Shown here: positions 18,522 to 27,773 of the stretch, in pieces | Numbering within the stretch: the first letter of the stretch is position 1 | Layout: every line of letters starts with the position of its first letter | NCBI GenBank assembly: GCA_965657215.1 | Contig: CBFHNR010000003.1 | Span: 123,136-187,135 of the forward strand | DNA length: 64,000 nucleotides | Direction: 5' to 3' | Source: JAHEJA01 sp965657215 | GTDB taxonomy: Bacteria; Pseudomonadota; Alphaproteobacteria; Rhodobacterales; Rhodobacteraceae | Position numbers and translations under genes: made by a program | The notes under the pieces: model-generated | The model's input: the letters and a program-made list of their open reading frames with translations, nothing else | Databases searched by the model: none | What the model was told of the DNA's origin: nothing

Positions 18522-19008
18522 AAGACAGCCATAATATCATTTAAAAACAATGATTTATTTTTGGAATGTAACTGCAGTCCACCTTTGAAACCACCTTTGA
18601 GTTATCGTTACAACACACGAAATACGCGGTTTGTGGGTCTTTGAAAGTTGTTCACTTTAACGGATTTTATTCAAAATATTAGCTTGGGTCCTTCTGAAGG
18701 GGGGCGGTGTATATCGGGAAATGCGGAAACCGCAAAGGCTCTCTGGCTGTGTGAAAAAAGCTGATAAGTGAAATTTGATGCTTCAAAGGTGCATTGCTCT
18801 ATATTTTAAAGGCTGTTCGATCGAGTTTTCATAAGTGCGAGCGTATTAAAAAAGCACTTATCTACTGCAAAAACTACCTGACTAAGCCAGCAAAATTCTT
18901 TCTTTCCTCTGTCTGTTTTTGAAAAAGGCTCCTTTGGTTATCCCCGTAAATTTCTTGATTATTGACAGCCAAGGTTGTCTCATTGACGGTATTATCGGGA
19001 GTATTTAA
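18522..19008. other. Gene-poor stretch downstream of tRNA-Leu
   Basis: 487 AT-rich bases with no credible reading frame on either strand. It contains a tandem copy of ACCTTTGA (in CCACCTTTGA-AACCACCTTTGA, 18580-18602) shortly after the tRNA. No integrase or duplicated tRNA end is seen. It could be the scar of an element once inserted at the tRNA, or simply a long leader for the next gene. Confidence 0.4.
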
Positions 19009-19425
19009 ATGTTTCGTTTTTTTTGTGCTTTTCTTGTTATTACCCCAACATTTGCGCATGGCATAAACCGTCCTAAGATTGTTGAGCAATGCTATGAGAA
19101 ACGGGGTACAGATGACCAAATGGTTGAATTTTGTATTACCGAGCAAGAGCTTGCCCATATTGGGATTAACGAAATTTACGAGTTGGACACTCCGTATTAT
19201 TTTGCGCCATCGTTGAATTTCTGTAAGCGAATTTATCTTGAAGATTTAGTTGAGCAATACAACTGTGCTCGCAAAGAGCTTTATGCTTCTGGCGACTTCA
19301 TGAAATATCTTCAAACTCGGCCTGATTACAAAGACCTAATGCCAACGTTTCAGACATGTTTCACCAACAATAACGAAATTATGTCTATTTCAATGGAGTG
19401 CTTTCTCAAAGAAATTGAGGGATAA
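19009..19425 (+). CDS. Small secreted cysteine-containing protein, unknown
   Basis: 138 residues. The N-terminus MFRFFCAFLVITPTFAHG looks like a signal peptide. The mature part has six cysteines (in EQCYE, EFCIT, NFCKR, YNCAR, QTCFT, MECFL) spaced through the chain, suggesting disulfides in a periplasmic or secreted protein. I do not recognise the family. It stands alone in an AT-rich region after tRNA-Leu, and its composition differs from the neighbours, so it may be acquired DNA. A hairpin lies about 120 bases downstream. Confidence 0.6.
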   Translation: MFRFFCAFLVITPTFAHGINRPKIVEQCYEKRGTDDQMVEFCITEQELAHIGINEIYELDTPYYFAPSLNFCKRIYLEDLVEQYNCARKELYASGDFMKYLQTRPDYKDLMPTFQTCFTNNNEIMSISMECFLKEIEG

Positions 19426-19545
19426 ATGGAAGAACGACGAATGCGAACGCTGAATTGGGAGGGATGATAAACCTAGATCCCGCTGATACAGCAGATGGGC
19501 TAAACTACATTAACGGTTCGTTTATTGCGTCTCAGTAATTAACAA

Positions 19546-19584
19546 AATAGCCTTCCGCAGGATATTTTCATGTGGAAGGCTATT
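19546..19584. terminator. Terminator-like hairpin
   Basis: Perfect 11-bp arms AATAGCCTTCC and GGAAGGCTATT around a 17-base loop rich in T. It could end transcription of the small secreted protein gene, but the T-run is weak. Confidence 0.5.
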
Positions 19585-19625
19585 AAGCAGATTCGATACT
19601 AAATTCGTAGAAATCTAAAACTGTT

Positions 19626-19652
19626 GAACGCCGCAAGAGACTTGCGGCGTTC
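19626..19652 (-). terminator. Hairpin terminator after soxF
   Basis: Perfect 12-bp inverted repeat GAACGCCGCAAG/CTTGCGGCGTTC with a three-base loop, 10 bases past the soxF stop on the minus strand; the tail (AACAGTTTT) is only partly T-rich. Confidence 0.75.
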
Positions 19653-19662
19653 AAAGTCTTGA

Positions 19663-20925
19663 TTAGCCGAACATGTCTGACGTGATACCGTCGTACCAAC
19701 CAACAGACTCTTCGTAAGTCGCTTGGCGGAGTGCCGCATCTTCGCCAGTTTGAGATACAAATCCGTCAATTTTGGAAATCTTCTCATCGGTTGCCTGGTA
19801 CGTCGCGCCAACTTTGATGCCGTCGCCCGTTGTGATCAACGACCAGCATGTGTTTGAGAACTTAGCTGGGAAGACTTTGGACCCAGTAAGTGCACCACGG
19901 ATGGCCATTGCTGCAACTTTGGCTTGGCTGTTTGCAGAGAAACCTGATTTCGGCATGTCGCCTTGGTTTGTCGCGTCGCCTAAGACGTGAATGTTTTCAT
20001 CAACGCGCGATTGCATTGTGTGACCTGTCACCGGAGCCCAGTTGCCTTCTGTGATGCCGGCCATTTCACAAATGCGGCCTGCTTTCATAGCTGGGATCAC
20101 GTTACAAACGTCCACTTTTTCAACAGACCCATCAATTGAAACGGTCATTGCGCCTGCGTCAACTTCGACTTTGTCGCCGCCGAAATCTGGGCCAATACGG
20201 TCAATCATACCATTGTAGTGGTTTGTCCAACCTTCCTCAAAAAGACCTTGCTTTGAGAATTTTGGCTTAGGATCAACAATTAGGATTTTCGCAGTTGGGT
20301 TAACCGCTGAAAGCTTGTGCGCGATCATGGACACACGCTCATATGGTCCTGGAGGGCAGCGATATGGGTTTGGCGGCGCGATCATCGCGAATGTACCACC
20401 TTGTGGCATGGATTCGATCTGACGCTTTAGCAGCTCAGTTTGCGAGCCTGCTTTATAGGCGTGTGGCATTGCGTTCTGTGCAGAGACGTCCCAACCAGGA
20501 ACGGCGCCGTCAATGAAATCGATGCCAGGTGAGAGAACCAAACGATCATAGGCGAATGTGTGGCCGCCTGCGACTGTGACAGTTTTCTTGTCACGGTCAA
20601 TTCCAGTTGCCCAATCGTGGACGACGTTGATGCCGTAATCGGATGCCAATTTGCCATAGCTGTGTCCAATGCTGTCCATTGTGCGGAAATCGCCAAGGTA
20701 CAGGTTGGAGAAGAAGCATGTGTAATATGTGCGTGATGGTTCGATCAGCGTGACGTCAATTTCGCCTTTGCTGTCTTTTGCAAGGTAGCGTGCGACAGTT
20801 GCACCACCTGCACCACCGCCGACGACAACCACTTTGGGTTTCCCGTGACCACCGGCCAAGACATAAGGGGCCGCCATAGACGCCGCTGCTGTCGCTCCTA
20901 GAAAAGTTCTTCTGTTAAGTTTCAT
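19663..20925 (-). CDS. soxF: Flavocytochrome c sulfide dehydrogenase, flavoprotein subunit
   Basis: Periplasmic FAD enzyme that oxidises sulfide and passes electrons to its cytochrome partner. 420 residues. A Tat signal with RRTFLG at 5-10 fits export of a folded flavoprotein. The FAD fold VVGGGAGG is at about 35-42. The redox cysteines known from the family appear in YRCPPGPYER and NTCWSL. It lies 22 bases downstream of the diheme cytochrome gene (soxE-like), the usual order. No other sox genes are in view, so the pair may act alone in sulfide detoxification or oxidation. Confidence 0.92.
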   Translation of the reverse strand: MKLNRRTFLGATAAASMAAPYVLAGGHGKPKVVVVGGGAGGATVARYLAKDSKGEIDVTLIEPSRTYYTCFFSNLYLGDFRTMDSIGHSYGKLASDYGINVVHDWATGIDRDKKTVTVAGGHTFAYDRLVLSPGIDFIDGAVPGWDVSAQNAMPHAYKAGSQTELLKRQIESMPQGGTFAMIAPPNPYRCPPGPYERVSMIAHKLSAVNPTAKILIVDPKPKFSKQGLFEEGWTNHYNGMIDRIGPDFGGDKVEVDAGAMTVSIDGSVEKVDVCNVIPAMKAGRICEMAGITEGNWAPVTGHTMQSRVDENIHVLGDATNQGDMPKSGFSANSQAKVAAMAIRGALTGSKVFPAKFSNTCWSLITTGDGIKVGATYQATDEKISKIDGFVSQTGEDAALRQATYEESVGWYDGITSDMFG

Positions 20926-20947
20926 TATTTTCCTCCCTAATGAACTT

Positions 20948-21643
20948 TTATTCTACCGAATTGAAGTATTCTGCTAATCCGGCAATTTCTTCGTTGCTTA
21001 ACCGTCCTGCCATCATTTGCATGACGGGATTGGTCCTGTGTTTTTGTTTGTAGGCATGCATTGCCGTGACAAAGTCCTCCTGCGGCCAACCGCTAATGCT
21101 TGGAATACCAGCATCGTTACCATTGAGTTGGTGACATGCAAGGCACTCAGAGCTTAGGTATTCGCCGTAATCATAATCCCCTTGGATCGCGAGGATGTCG
21201 GCCGAGACCGTGAAGCCAGCCTCTATCTCAAGCGCTGCGGTCTCTGCATCTGTTGAAAACAAGGCGAGATAAGCGATCAAATCCTTGCGCTCTTTTGCGT
21301 CTTTGATCCCTCGAAATGACATTCTTGTGCCGCTGATGAAACCTTTGGGGTCTTCGAGGTAGCTATCTAGGGCGTCATTATCCCAAACCAAACCGTCTTG
21401 GCCGGCGGCTATGATACCTTTGGAATAGCGCTTATAGTCGTCCAATGACCCTGCAACACGGCCAACTACGCCATCAAGGTGCGGGCCGACCCTATTTTTG
21501 GCTCCGTCACCAATTTGGTGGCAGGTTGCGCATTTCTTATATACGTCTTTTCCAGCTTCGGAATCCCCGCCTTCGCTTGCGAAAGCAGGGGTCGACAAAA
21601 ACAAGCATGCTATAACAGCATAGGCTGGTTTGAGTTTCACCAC
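20948..21643 (-). CDS. soxE: Diheme cytochrome c, flavocytochrome c partner subunit
   Basis: 231 residues with a Sec signal (cleavage near AFA-SEG, about 23) and two c-type heme sites, CATCH at 38-42 and CLACH at 167-171, in two fused class I cytochrome domains. Met ligand candidates are M108 in TRMSF and the Met-rich NPVMQMM near 208. It is the likely electron acceptor of the SoxF-like flavoprotein encoded just downstream. The name is assigned from the pairing. Confidence 0.88.
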   Translation of the reverse strand: MVKLKPAYAVIACLFLSTPAFASEGGDSEAGKDVYKKCATCHQIGDGAKNRVGPHLDGVVGRVAGSLDDYKRYSKGIIAAGQDGLVWDNDALDSYLEDPKGFISGTRMSFRGIKDAKERKDLIAYLALFSTDAETAALEIEAGFTVSADILAIQGDYDYGEYLSSECLACHQLNGNDAGIPSISGWPQEDFVTAMHAYKQKHRTNPVMQMMAGRLSNEEIAGLAEYFNSVE

Positions 21644-21760
21644 GATTTTTAGTTCCCCATTGTGTACAATGGTATTATGATATTCGATTTTATGAATTAT
21701 TCAATTATAATTTTATAACTTGCCAGATTTCAAATCTTAGCATTTTTCGAGCGGTGACTA

Positions 21761-22075
21761 CTAAACTGAAAGTGTGGCTTCGTTTGACGCCTTTAGCTGA
21801 TAATAGCCTGCTTTTTCTTCTGGGGCATGTAGTAGAAAATCGTCGTTCACCAGTTTCTTGATCACGCGAAAAAACGTTGGTCGTGAGATGTGCGCGACGC
21901 ATTTATGTTCCATGATTTCAGATGTTCGCACGATGTTGTTATCGTCTGCACAATCTGCCGCTGCGGCCAAAATGCTGCGCTCTGTTTCACCCATGTCATA
22001 CAGCCCGATAGAGCGTTCAATATCAGTCGTCAATGATTTCAACTGCGCTAGTTTTTTCAATCCTGAGAGGTCCAT
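21761..22075 (-). CDS. Small winged-helix DNA-binding protein
   Basis: 104 residues. Residues about 28-95 resemble a winged HTH: ERSILAAAADCAD, then a recognition-helix-like SRPTFFRVIKKLVNDDFL and a wing ending AGYYQLK. The pattern recalls small MarR-like or phage-type regulators, but I cannot name the family. It lies 117 bases upstream of soxE on the same strand and could regulate soxEF, and it is divergent from the large secreted protein gene. Confidence 0.65.
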   Translation of the reverse strand: MDLSGLKKLAQLKSLTTDIERSIGLYDMGETERSILAAAADCADDNNIVRTSEIMEHKCVAHISRPTFFRVIKKLVNDDFLLHAPEEKAGYYQLKASNEATLSV

Positions 22076-22331
22076 GCCGCGTCGCCTTATTATTTTAATG
22101 ACTGATGAATTAGGGTTGAAATTAGGGAAGTCAAAGAAAAGAACTAAATTTTTTACTTATTCGACTCATTGTCTGCACCCTTAGTAAAGTGTCTTTTTGA
22201 TATTTTTGCAAATTCAATTTTGCGCCTTTGGTATATTTTTTGCGGAACATTCGTATCGTCCTATGGTCTTTAGGGCTGGGGGAATTGACCCAGCGTCTTG
22301 GCTAGTCATATGCACGCTCAGGAGCTCATTA

Positions 22332-25300
22332 ATGCCTAGTGATCAAGCATATTCGACCAATATACCTTTCCCTAACGCCGATGTTGCCGATGGGGTGGAG
22401 ACAACAGCTACTGTTCTGACAGGACAGGGCTATGTTGGTGCTATTGATTTTCCTTATGATTATGATTGGATTTCCACATATCTGATAGCTGGGCGTGTGT
22501 ATCAAATTGATCTATTCGGTGAGGCGCATAATGATCTATTGGCTTTGTCTGATACAGTCCTGCGCGGTGTGTATGATGATACCGGTCAAGTTCTGTTGAA
22601 TAGCTCGGATGACGATGGTGGTGATGGGCGCAATAGTCGGCTTAGTCTGCAAGTAGATAGTGATGGACATTATTTCATCGGAGTAAGTGGGTTTGCCTCT
22701 GTGACGGGTGGCTATTCGCTCACGGTTAATGATTTAACGATTCAGGATGAGTTTACTGCCTCCCAGCGTGGCTATCTCTCAGAGGGGCGACCTGTTCAGG
22801 GTGAATTGTCCTATGTTGGGGATGTTGATTACTTTGACGTCTATTTAGACGTTGGGCAAAGGTATGCGATCACCCTTGATGGACATAGCTCATCAATACC
22901 TCAGCTTCGACTGAGCGACAGGGATGGCGATCTTACCTCTGTTGTGACGCAAACTCAGTTAAGCGATGATGCGTTTGAGCTAGACGTTTTAGAAAGCGGT
23001 CTCTACACATTTGAAATTTCATTGCCCGACGCGCATTATGGGGCGTATACGGTTTCCCTATCTGTCGAAGATGGTGAAACCTCTGATACGATACCTGAGG
23101 ATAGCACCTCGCAAAGTGTGGTAAACTTAGGCACAGTTTTTCAAGGTAGAATTGATGTCGCGACAGATATTGATTTGATCGAGTTAGAGACCCGTGCAGG
23201 TCATCGCTATGATGTCGTTCTAAGTGGGGGTGATGGCGATTGGAGCCTAAGCGACCCTGTCATCCAAGGTATTTATACGTCCACAGGGGACCTCATAGAG
23301 GGGACCTATAATGACGATAGTGACGGTGCCCAGAGTAAATCCAGCTTTGTCGCAACAGAAAGTGGACGTTATTTTATCGCTGCCTCAGGGTTTATGAATT
23401 ACACTGGGTATTATCAGTTAGGTGTAGACGATCTCGGCGTAGATGATGATTATTCTGCGGATATTCAGACCAGCGCGCGGGTCACGCGGTTCCTTCCTGC
23501 GGAGGGGCATATTAATTTTCAAGGTGATCAAGATTGGGTGCGCGTGTCCTTGGAGGCAGGCAATCGCTATTCGTTTCACCTGTTAGGGGCGGATCACGCG
23601 CTACACTCTGACGTTATTATTGATGGCCTGTTTGACGCATCCGGTGCAGTTGTTTCACTTAACGCTGAGAGTGAATTTGGATTTAACGCAACAGCCAGTG
23701 GCGACTATTTCATCTCTGTGTCTAGTGACCTGATTGGAAGTGCCGGCTATGAACTTAGCTTTGATGTTGAGACCTTATTTGATGCAAATTCAGGGGATGA
23801 TTTCTCGGACGATGCTTTTAGTGAGGGAACCGTCACCGTTGGTGGAACGGCCCGAGGCGTTATTGAGGCGCAAGTCGACAAAGATTGGTTCAAAGTGAGC
23901 CTGGTTGCTGGGGAAACCTACGACATCCAAATTTGCGGCGCTGCAAGCGAGATGGGGACGCTAGAAGATCCGTTTTTACAAGGTGTCTATGATGCGTCGG
24001 GTGATTTTGTGTTGGGATCAAACGTTGATGATGGTGCCACGGGCCTCGATAGCGCATTTGTGTTCTCACCGTTTTTAAGCGGCGATTATTTCATCTCTGC
24101 GAGCGGGTTCTCACACCATGTTGGAAGTTATCATGTCGTTGTCAATGTCTCAGAGACTTCAACGGATTATTCACGAAGCGATGATATTGGACATACACCT
24201 GACACGGCTGGTTCCCTCGATCTTGGGGGATTCATTCAGGGCGAGATAGAGACACAAGGGGATGTTGATTGGTTCAAAATTACTTTGACGGCTGGTGCGA
24301 CGTATCGGTTTGAACTGATGGGGGCGCCTAGTCGAAATGGGACATTAACTGATCCCTATATTTATGGCCTATTTTCAGGCGCGGGTATCTTCATCGATGG
24401 TACCGCTAATGATGATGTCGATGGTTCATTGAACAGTGCCGTGACCTTTACCGCAGAGACAACGGGGACTTATTTCCTCGCCGCGGGTGGGTTTTCTGAC
24501 GCCTTAGGAACCTACAAGCTGACATCACAACAGTTAGATATTGGAGTTGCGGTTGACGATTGGGGGCTGTGGTCTGAGGGCGGTGCGATTGAGCTCACAT
24601 CTGATGATGCGGGGCGCCAAACGGGGCGCATAGAATTCGCCAACGATGTCGATCATTTCACAATCACTGTAGATGCTGGTCAAAGCTATCGTATTACGCA
24701 AACAGCGCTCGACGGGGGCGGGTTGAATGATACCGTGCTGCAGGGCGTTTTTTCTGATGACGGACGTCGGCTCCATGAGGGCGATGATGATAGTGGGCAT
24801 GGCTTAAACAGCCAGCTCACCTTTACCGCCGAATATTCTGGAACGGTTTTTATCGCAGCCTCAGCTTATGGTGATCAAACGGGACGCTATCGAATTGATG
24901 TGGCTGCTTACGACCTCACGGACCCCCCAACAACGTCTGGTAATGGCCCTATTGCCGAAGCCGTTGTCTCCGTTGGGGGGACATATCAGGGCGAGATAGA
25001 GTTCGTAGATGACACCGATTTGGTTGCAGTGTATCTCATTGCTGGTCGTGAATATCAAATTGATGTTGAAGGGGTCGATAGTGGGCTTGGGACGTTAGAG
25101 GATCCTTCTATCGCGGGCCTTCAAACCGCCTCTGGTGACATTATTGTTCACACGACTAACGACGATGGCGGCAACGGCTTAAATGCCCGACTTCGATTTA
25201 GTCCAGATATCAGCGGTACATATTACATCAACTCAGGCGCATATGACGGAACGGGCACCTACACTTTGCGTGTGGAGGATATTACTCCGACCACGGATCC

Positions 25301-27053
25301 AAGCACATCGCAGTCTGTGAATGGTCAATTCGATATTGATATCAATTACTCAGGTGACGAAACCTTCCGTTCCTATTTCGAGCAAGCGGCCGAGTTTTGG
25401 GAAAGTATTATTCTCGGCGATCTACCCGATGTAAACGGGATCGATGATCTCCGCATTGATGTCTCAATCACGGATATAGATGGGATTTTGGGGATTTTAG
25501 GGCAGGCGGGTGCCACCCAATGGCGCGATAACAAGCTTCCTTATCTTGGTATCATGCGGTTCGATAGTGCGGATATTGCTGATCTAGAACGCGATGGACG
25601 CCTCTTGTCTGTTGTTCAGCACGAAATGGGGCATGTGCTTGGGATTAGTAACCTCATCTGGAGCTCAATGGGGCTTGTGCAAAATGACCACTTTATCGGA
25701 GGGTTGGCCACTGAGGTTTATTCGAGTTGGACAGGAAGAGAAGAGGCAGGCGTCCCGATTGAGCAAGACCACGGCCCTGGAACTGCAGGAAGCCACTGGG
25801 ACGAGGATATCTTTGACAGCGAACTTATGACTGGGTTTGCCGAACGCAATGGCCACATGCCCATATCCGAGCTCACAATTGCCGCCCTAGCGGATATGAA
25901 TTACCAAGTTAATTTTGAGGCCTCTGAGCAATATGAATTCGAGGGGGTCTATGTTCCCTTAGTCGGCAATACGCTCCCCAGTGATGTTCAAATTACCAGT
26001 GTAAACTACGGATCAGGCTATATAAATCCTCCGAGCCTTGATGAGTTTATGGGCAATGCACTCTACAATTATCAAGATAAATCTATTTGGATGGATCAGG
26101 ACATTGCAGGACGCAAGATTGATGGTCTCATTGAGACTTTGGGGGGAACAGATGTTTGGTTTTTTGAAACGACAACTGGCCAAGATTTGCTTGTCCATTT
26201 GGTTGGTGATTTTGAAAAACACGATGCTGAATTGGCCTCTGACATTAAAGGCACCGTCCAAAGCTTAACGGTCTTTTCAGATGGTGACATCATTCAAACG
26301 CGCCATTTCGCAGACGACGGTTTATCGGTTGATGATGTCCTTTCAAATTGGCAAGGCTTGTCCGTTGATGACAACAATTACATCCATGTTTCCGATGCGT
26401 TTGAACACAATGATTACATCGAAGCGGGGGCAGGAGACGATGTCGTCATGACGGGACGTGGGTTTGACCAAATCTTTGGAGGGCAGGGGAATGATACGCT
26501 TATTACAGGTCTGGGGGATGACATCGTTATCGACAGCTGGGGGGATGATCAGCTCCGCGGTGACGACGGATCAGATCAGCTATATGCTTATACAGGTGAT
26601 AATATTTTGGACGGGGGTTCAGGCAATGACACACTGGCCGGCGGTATTGGCGATGATACCTTGGTTGGCGGCTCTGGAAACGATGTGCTGATTGGGGATA
26701 TAACTGGCCAATCTAGGCTCAGTGATGATCGTCTTATTGCTGGTGAGGGGGATGACCTTCTCCAAGGTGGCTTGGATGCGGATGTCTTTGTCTTTGCGCC
26801 CAATCAGGGGCAGAACCACATAGCAAAGCTTGAGCAGCAAGATGATGTTTACGCTGCCACTGGTCAGGACTTTAACGTGAGTGTTGATAAGCTTGAGCTG
26901 GAGTTGTTTGGCTATGCGTCAATGTCACAGGTTTTAGCGAACTTTAGCATGAATGATGGACATGCAGTCTTCGAAGATCAGGGAACGCAAATCACCCTAT
27001 ATGACGTGAGCCTTGCCTCTCTCACTGACGAAAATTTTATTTTGGAAGCATAA
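22332..27053 (+). CDS. Large secreted protein: eight PPC-like repeats, leishmanolysin-like protease domain, RTX repeats
   Basis: 1573 residues from ATG 22332 (CAGGAG upstream; a longer frame to 22197 lacks a good start). Residues about 25-985 are eight bacterial pre-peptidase C-terminal-like repeats of about 115 residues, each with a G-x-I...DxDWF..L.AG..Y core and a DDG...F...SG.YFI core; repeats 2 and 4 are degenerate. Residues about 1010-1220 are a metzincin-like domain: HEMGHVLG at 1097, a third histidine in AGSHW near 1155 and a Met-turn ELMTG near 1166, the spacing of leishmanolysin (M8). Residues about 1365-1486 are glycine/aspartate calcium repeats (GGxGNDxL). No signal peptide, so type I secretion is likely; no TolC/ABC genes are nearby. 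Confidence 0.88.
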   Translation: MPSDQAYSTNIPFPNADVADGVETTATVLTGQGYVGAIDFPYDYDWISTYLIAGRVYQIDLFGEAHNDLLALSDTVLRGVYDDTGQVLLNSSDDDGGDGRNSRLSLQVDSDGHYFIGVSGFASVTGGYSLTVNDLTIQDEFTASQRGYLSEGRPVQGELSYVGDVDYFDVYLDVGQRYAITLDGHSSSIPQLRLSDRDGDLTSVVTQTQLSDDAFELDVLESGLYTFEISLPDAHYGAYTVSLSVEDGETSDTIPEDSTSQSVVNLGTVFQGRIDVATDIDLIELETRAGHRYDVVLSGGDGDWSLSDPVIQGIYTSTGDLIEGTYNDDSDGAQSKSSFVATESGRYFIAASGFMNYTGYYQLGVDDLGVDDDYSADIQTSARVTRFLPAEGHINFQGDQDWVRVSLEAGNRYSFHLLGADHALHSDVIIDGLFDASGAVVSLNAESEFGFNATASGDYFISVSSDLIGSAGYELSFDVETLFDANSGDDFSDDAFSEGTVTVGGTARGVIEAQVDKDWFKVSLVAGETYDIQICGAASEMGTLEDPFLQGVYDASGDFVLGSNVDDGATGLDSAFVFSPFLSGDYFISASGFSHHVGSYHVVVNVSETSTDYSRSDDIGHTPDTAGSLDLGGFIQGEIETQGDVDWFKITLTAGATYRFELMGAPSRNGTLTDPYIYGLFSGAGIFIDGTANDDVDGSLNSAVTFTAETTGTYFLAAGGFSDALGTYKLTSQQLDIGVAVDDWGLWSEGGAIELTSDDAGRQTGRIEFANDVDHFTITVDAGQSYRITQTALDGGGLNDTVLQGVFSDDGRRLHEGDDDSGHGLNSQLTFTAEYSGTVFIAASAYGDQTGRYRIDVAAYDLTDPPTTSGNGPIAEAVVSVGGTYQGEIEFVDDTDLVAVYLIAGREYQIDVEGVDSGLGTLEDPSIAGLQTASGDIIVHTTNDDGGNGLNARLRFSPDISGTYYINSGAYDGTGTYTLRVEDITPTTDPSTSQSVNGQFDIDINYSGDETFRSYFEQAAEFWESIILGDLPDVNGIDDLRIDVSITDIDGILGILGQAGATQWRDNKLPYLGIMRFDSADIADLERDGRLLSVVQHEMGHVLGISNLIWSSMGLVQNDHFIGGLATEVYSSWTGREEAGVPIEQDHGPGTAGSHWDEDIFDSELMTGFAERNGHMPISELTIAALADMNYQVNFEASEQYEFEGVYVPLVGNTLPSDVQITSVNYGSGYINPPSLDEFMGNALYNYQDKSIWMDQDIAGRKIDGLIETLGGTDVWFFETTTGQDLLVHLVGDFEKHDAELASDIKGTVQSLTVFSDGDIIQTRHFADDGLSVDDVLSNWQGLSVDDNNYIHVSDAFEHNDYIEAGAGDDVVMTGRGFDQIFGGQGNDTLITGLGDDIVIDSWGDDQLRGDDGSDQLYAYTGDNILDGGSGNDTLAGGIGDDTLVGGSGNDVLIGDITGQSRLSDDRLIAGEGDDLLQGGLDADVFVFAPNQGQNHIAKLEQQDDVYAATGQDFNVSVDKLELELFGYASMSQVLANFSMNDGHAVFEDQGTQITLYDVSLASLTDENFILEA

Positions 27054-27054
27054 T

Positions 27055-27738
27055 ATGCGAATTTTGATTATTGCACTTTCCTTTGGACTATCAGCCTGCG
27101 GTGGTTCAGACTTTACGTCCCAACAGGGGCCAATTGATCCCATTCCTACGCCCGAGACCGTTGGCGCCACCCAAGCAAATTACGCCTCCGTTTCGTTAGA
27201 AGAAACATCAGAAGTCGTGTTTTCAAATTTGACCGCTATTGAGACGGCTTTGAATGGGGCACAGGTTGTCATGGATCAGCATGGTCATTTGATTGGCGTC
27301 GCGCCAGAGGATGCGAGTTTACCTGTCATAGCATCCTTTAGCGGCGATGCCGTGAATGCGTCGATCATTGACGGAGATCAGTTTTATAATTTTGATCGAG
27401 GGCGCGTTACGGCCGAGTTTGGCGTTCAAAGCGCTATAACGCTTGATCAATTTCAAGGCACTATGGGGATAGGACCGACCTCAAATGATGTGACGGATAG
27501 TGACATCCTCATTAAATGGTCTGGCTTTTCAGCCTGCGACGGAACCCATATTTGTGGGGGCGACATTGCTATTCATGGGGATGACTTGGTCAACACAGAC
27601 CTATCCGACCAAACGCAGAGCTCGGCTGTGGCGAGCCTATTTGGGCAGTCGGGCGATGAAATCGCCGGCATGATCTTTGTTGATGACCCCAATCGTTTGA
27701 CCATCATGGCAGATTTCATCGCAGTGAAAGATAATTAA
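27055..27738 (+). CDS. Outer-membrane-type lipoprotein, transferrin-binding-protein-like
   Basis: 227 residues from ATG 27055, one base after the protease stop and with GGAAGC upstream, so the two genes are almost surely co-transcribed. The N-terminus MRILIIALSFGLSACGG has a lipobox LSAC with the modified cysteine at 15. The last 100 residues contain short alternating strands ending in EIAGMIFVDDPNRL, which resembles the small beta-barrel domain of TbpB-like lipoproteins. It might anchor, inhibit or receive the upstream secreted protease; this is inference from position only. Confidence 0.65.
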   Translation: MRILIIALSFGLSACGGSDFTSQQGPIDPIPTPETVGATQANYASVSLEETSEVVFSNLTAIETALNGAQVVMDQHGHLIGVAPEDASLPVIASFSGDAVNASIIDGDQFYNFDRGRVTAEFGVQSAITLDQFQGTMGIGPTSNDVTDSDILIKWSGFSACDGTHICGGDIAIHGDDLVNTDLSDQTQSSAVASLFGQSGDEIAGMIFVDDPNRLTIMADFIAVKDN

Positions 27739-27773
27739 ACCTATCACGTCGTTCACTGGCCTCTATGACTGGG

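Noticed and set aside
19464..19538. Small frame of 24 codons after the orphan secreted protein
   Set aside because: It has GGGAGGG too close to its ATG and no recognisable relatives; too short to support.
24534..24800. Antisense frames within the large PPC/RTX gene and other long genes
   Set aside because: They are shadow frames of strongly coding sequence, with no ribosome site or family match.
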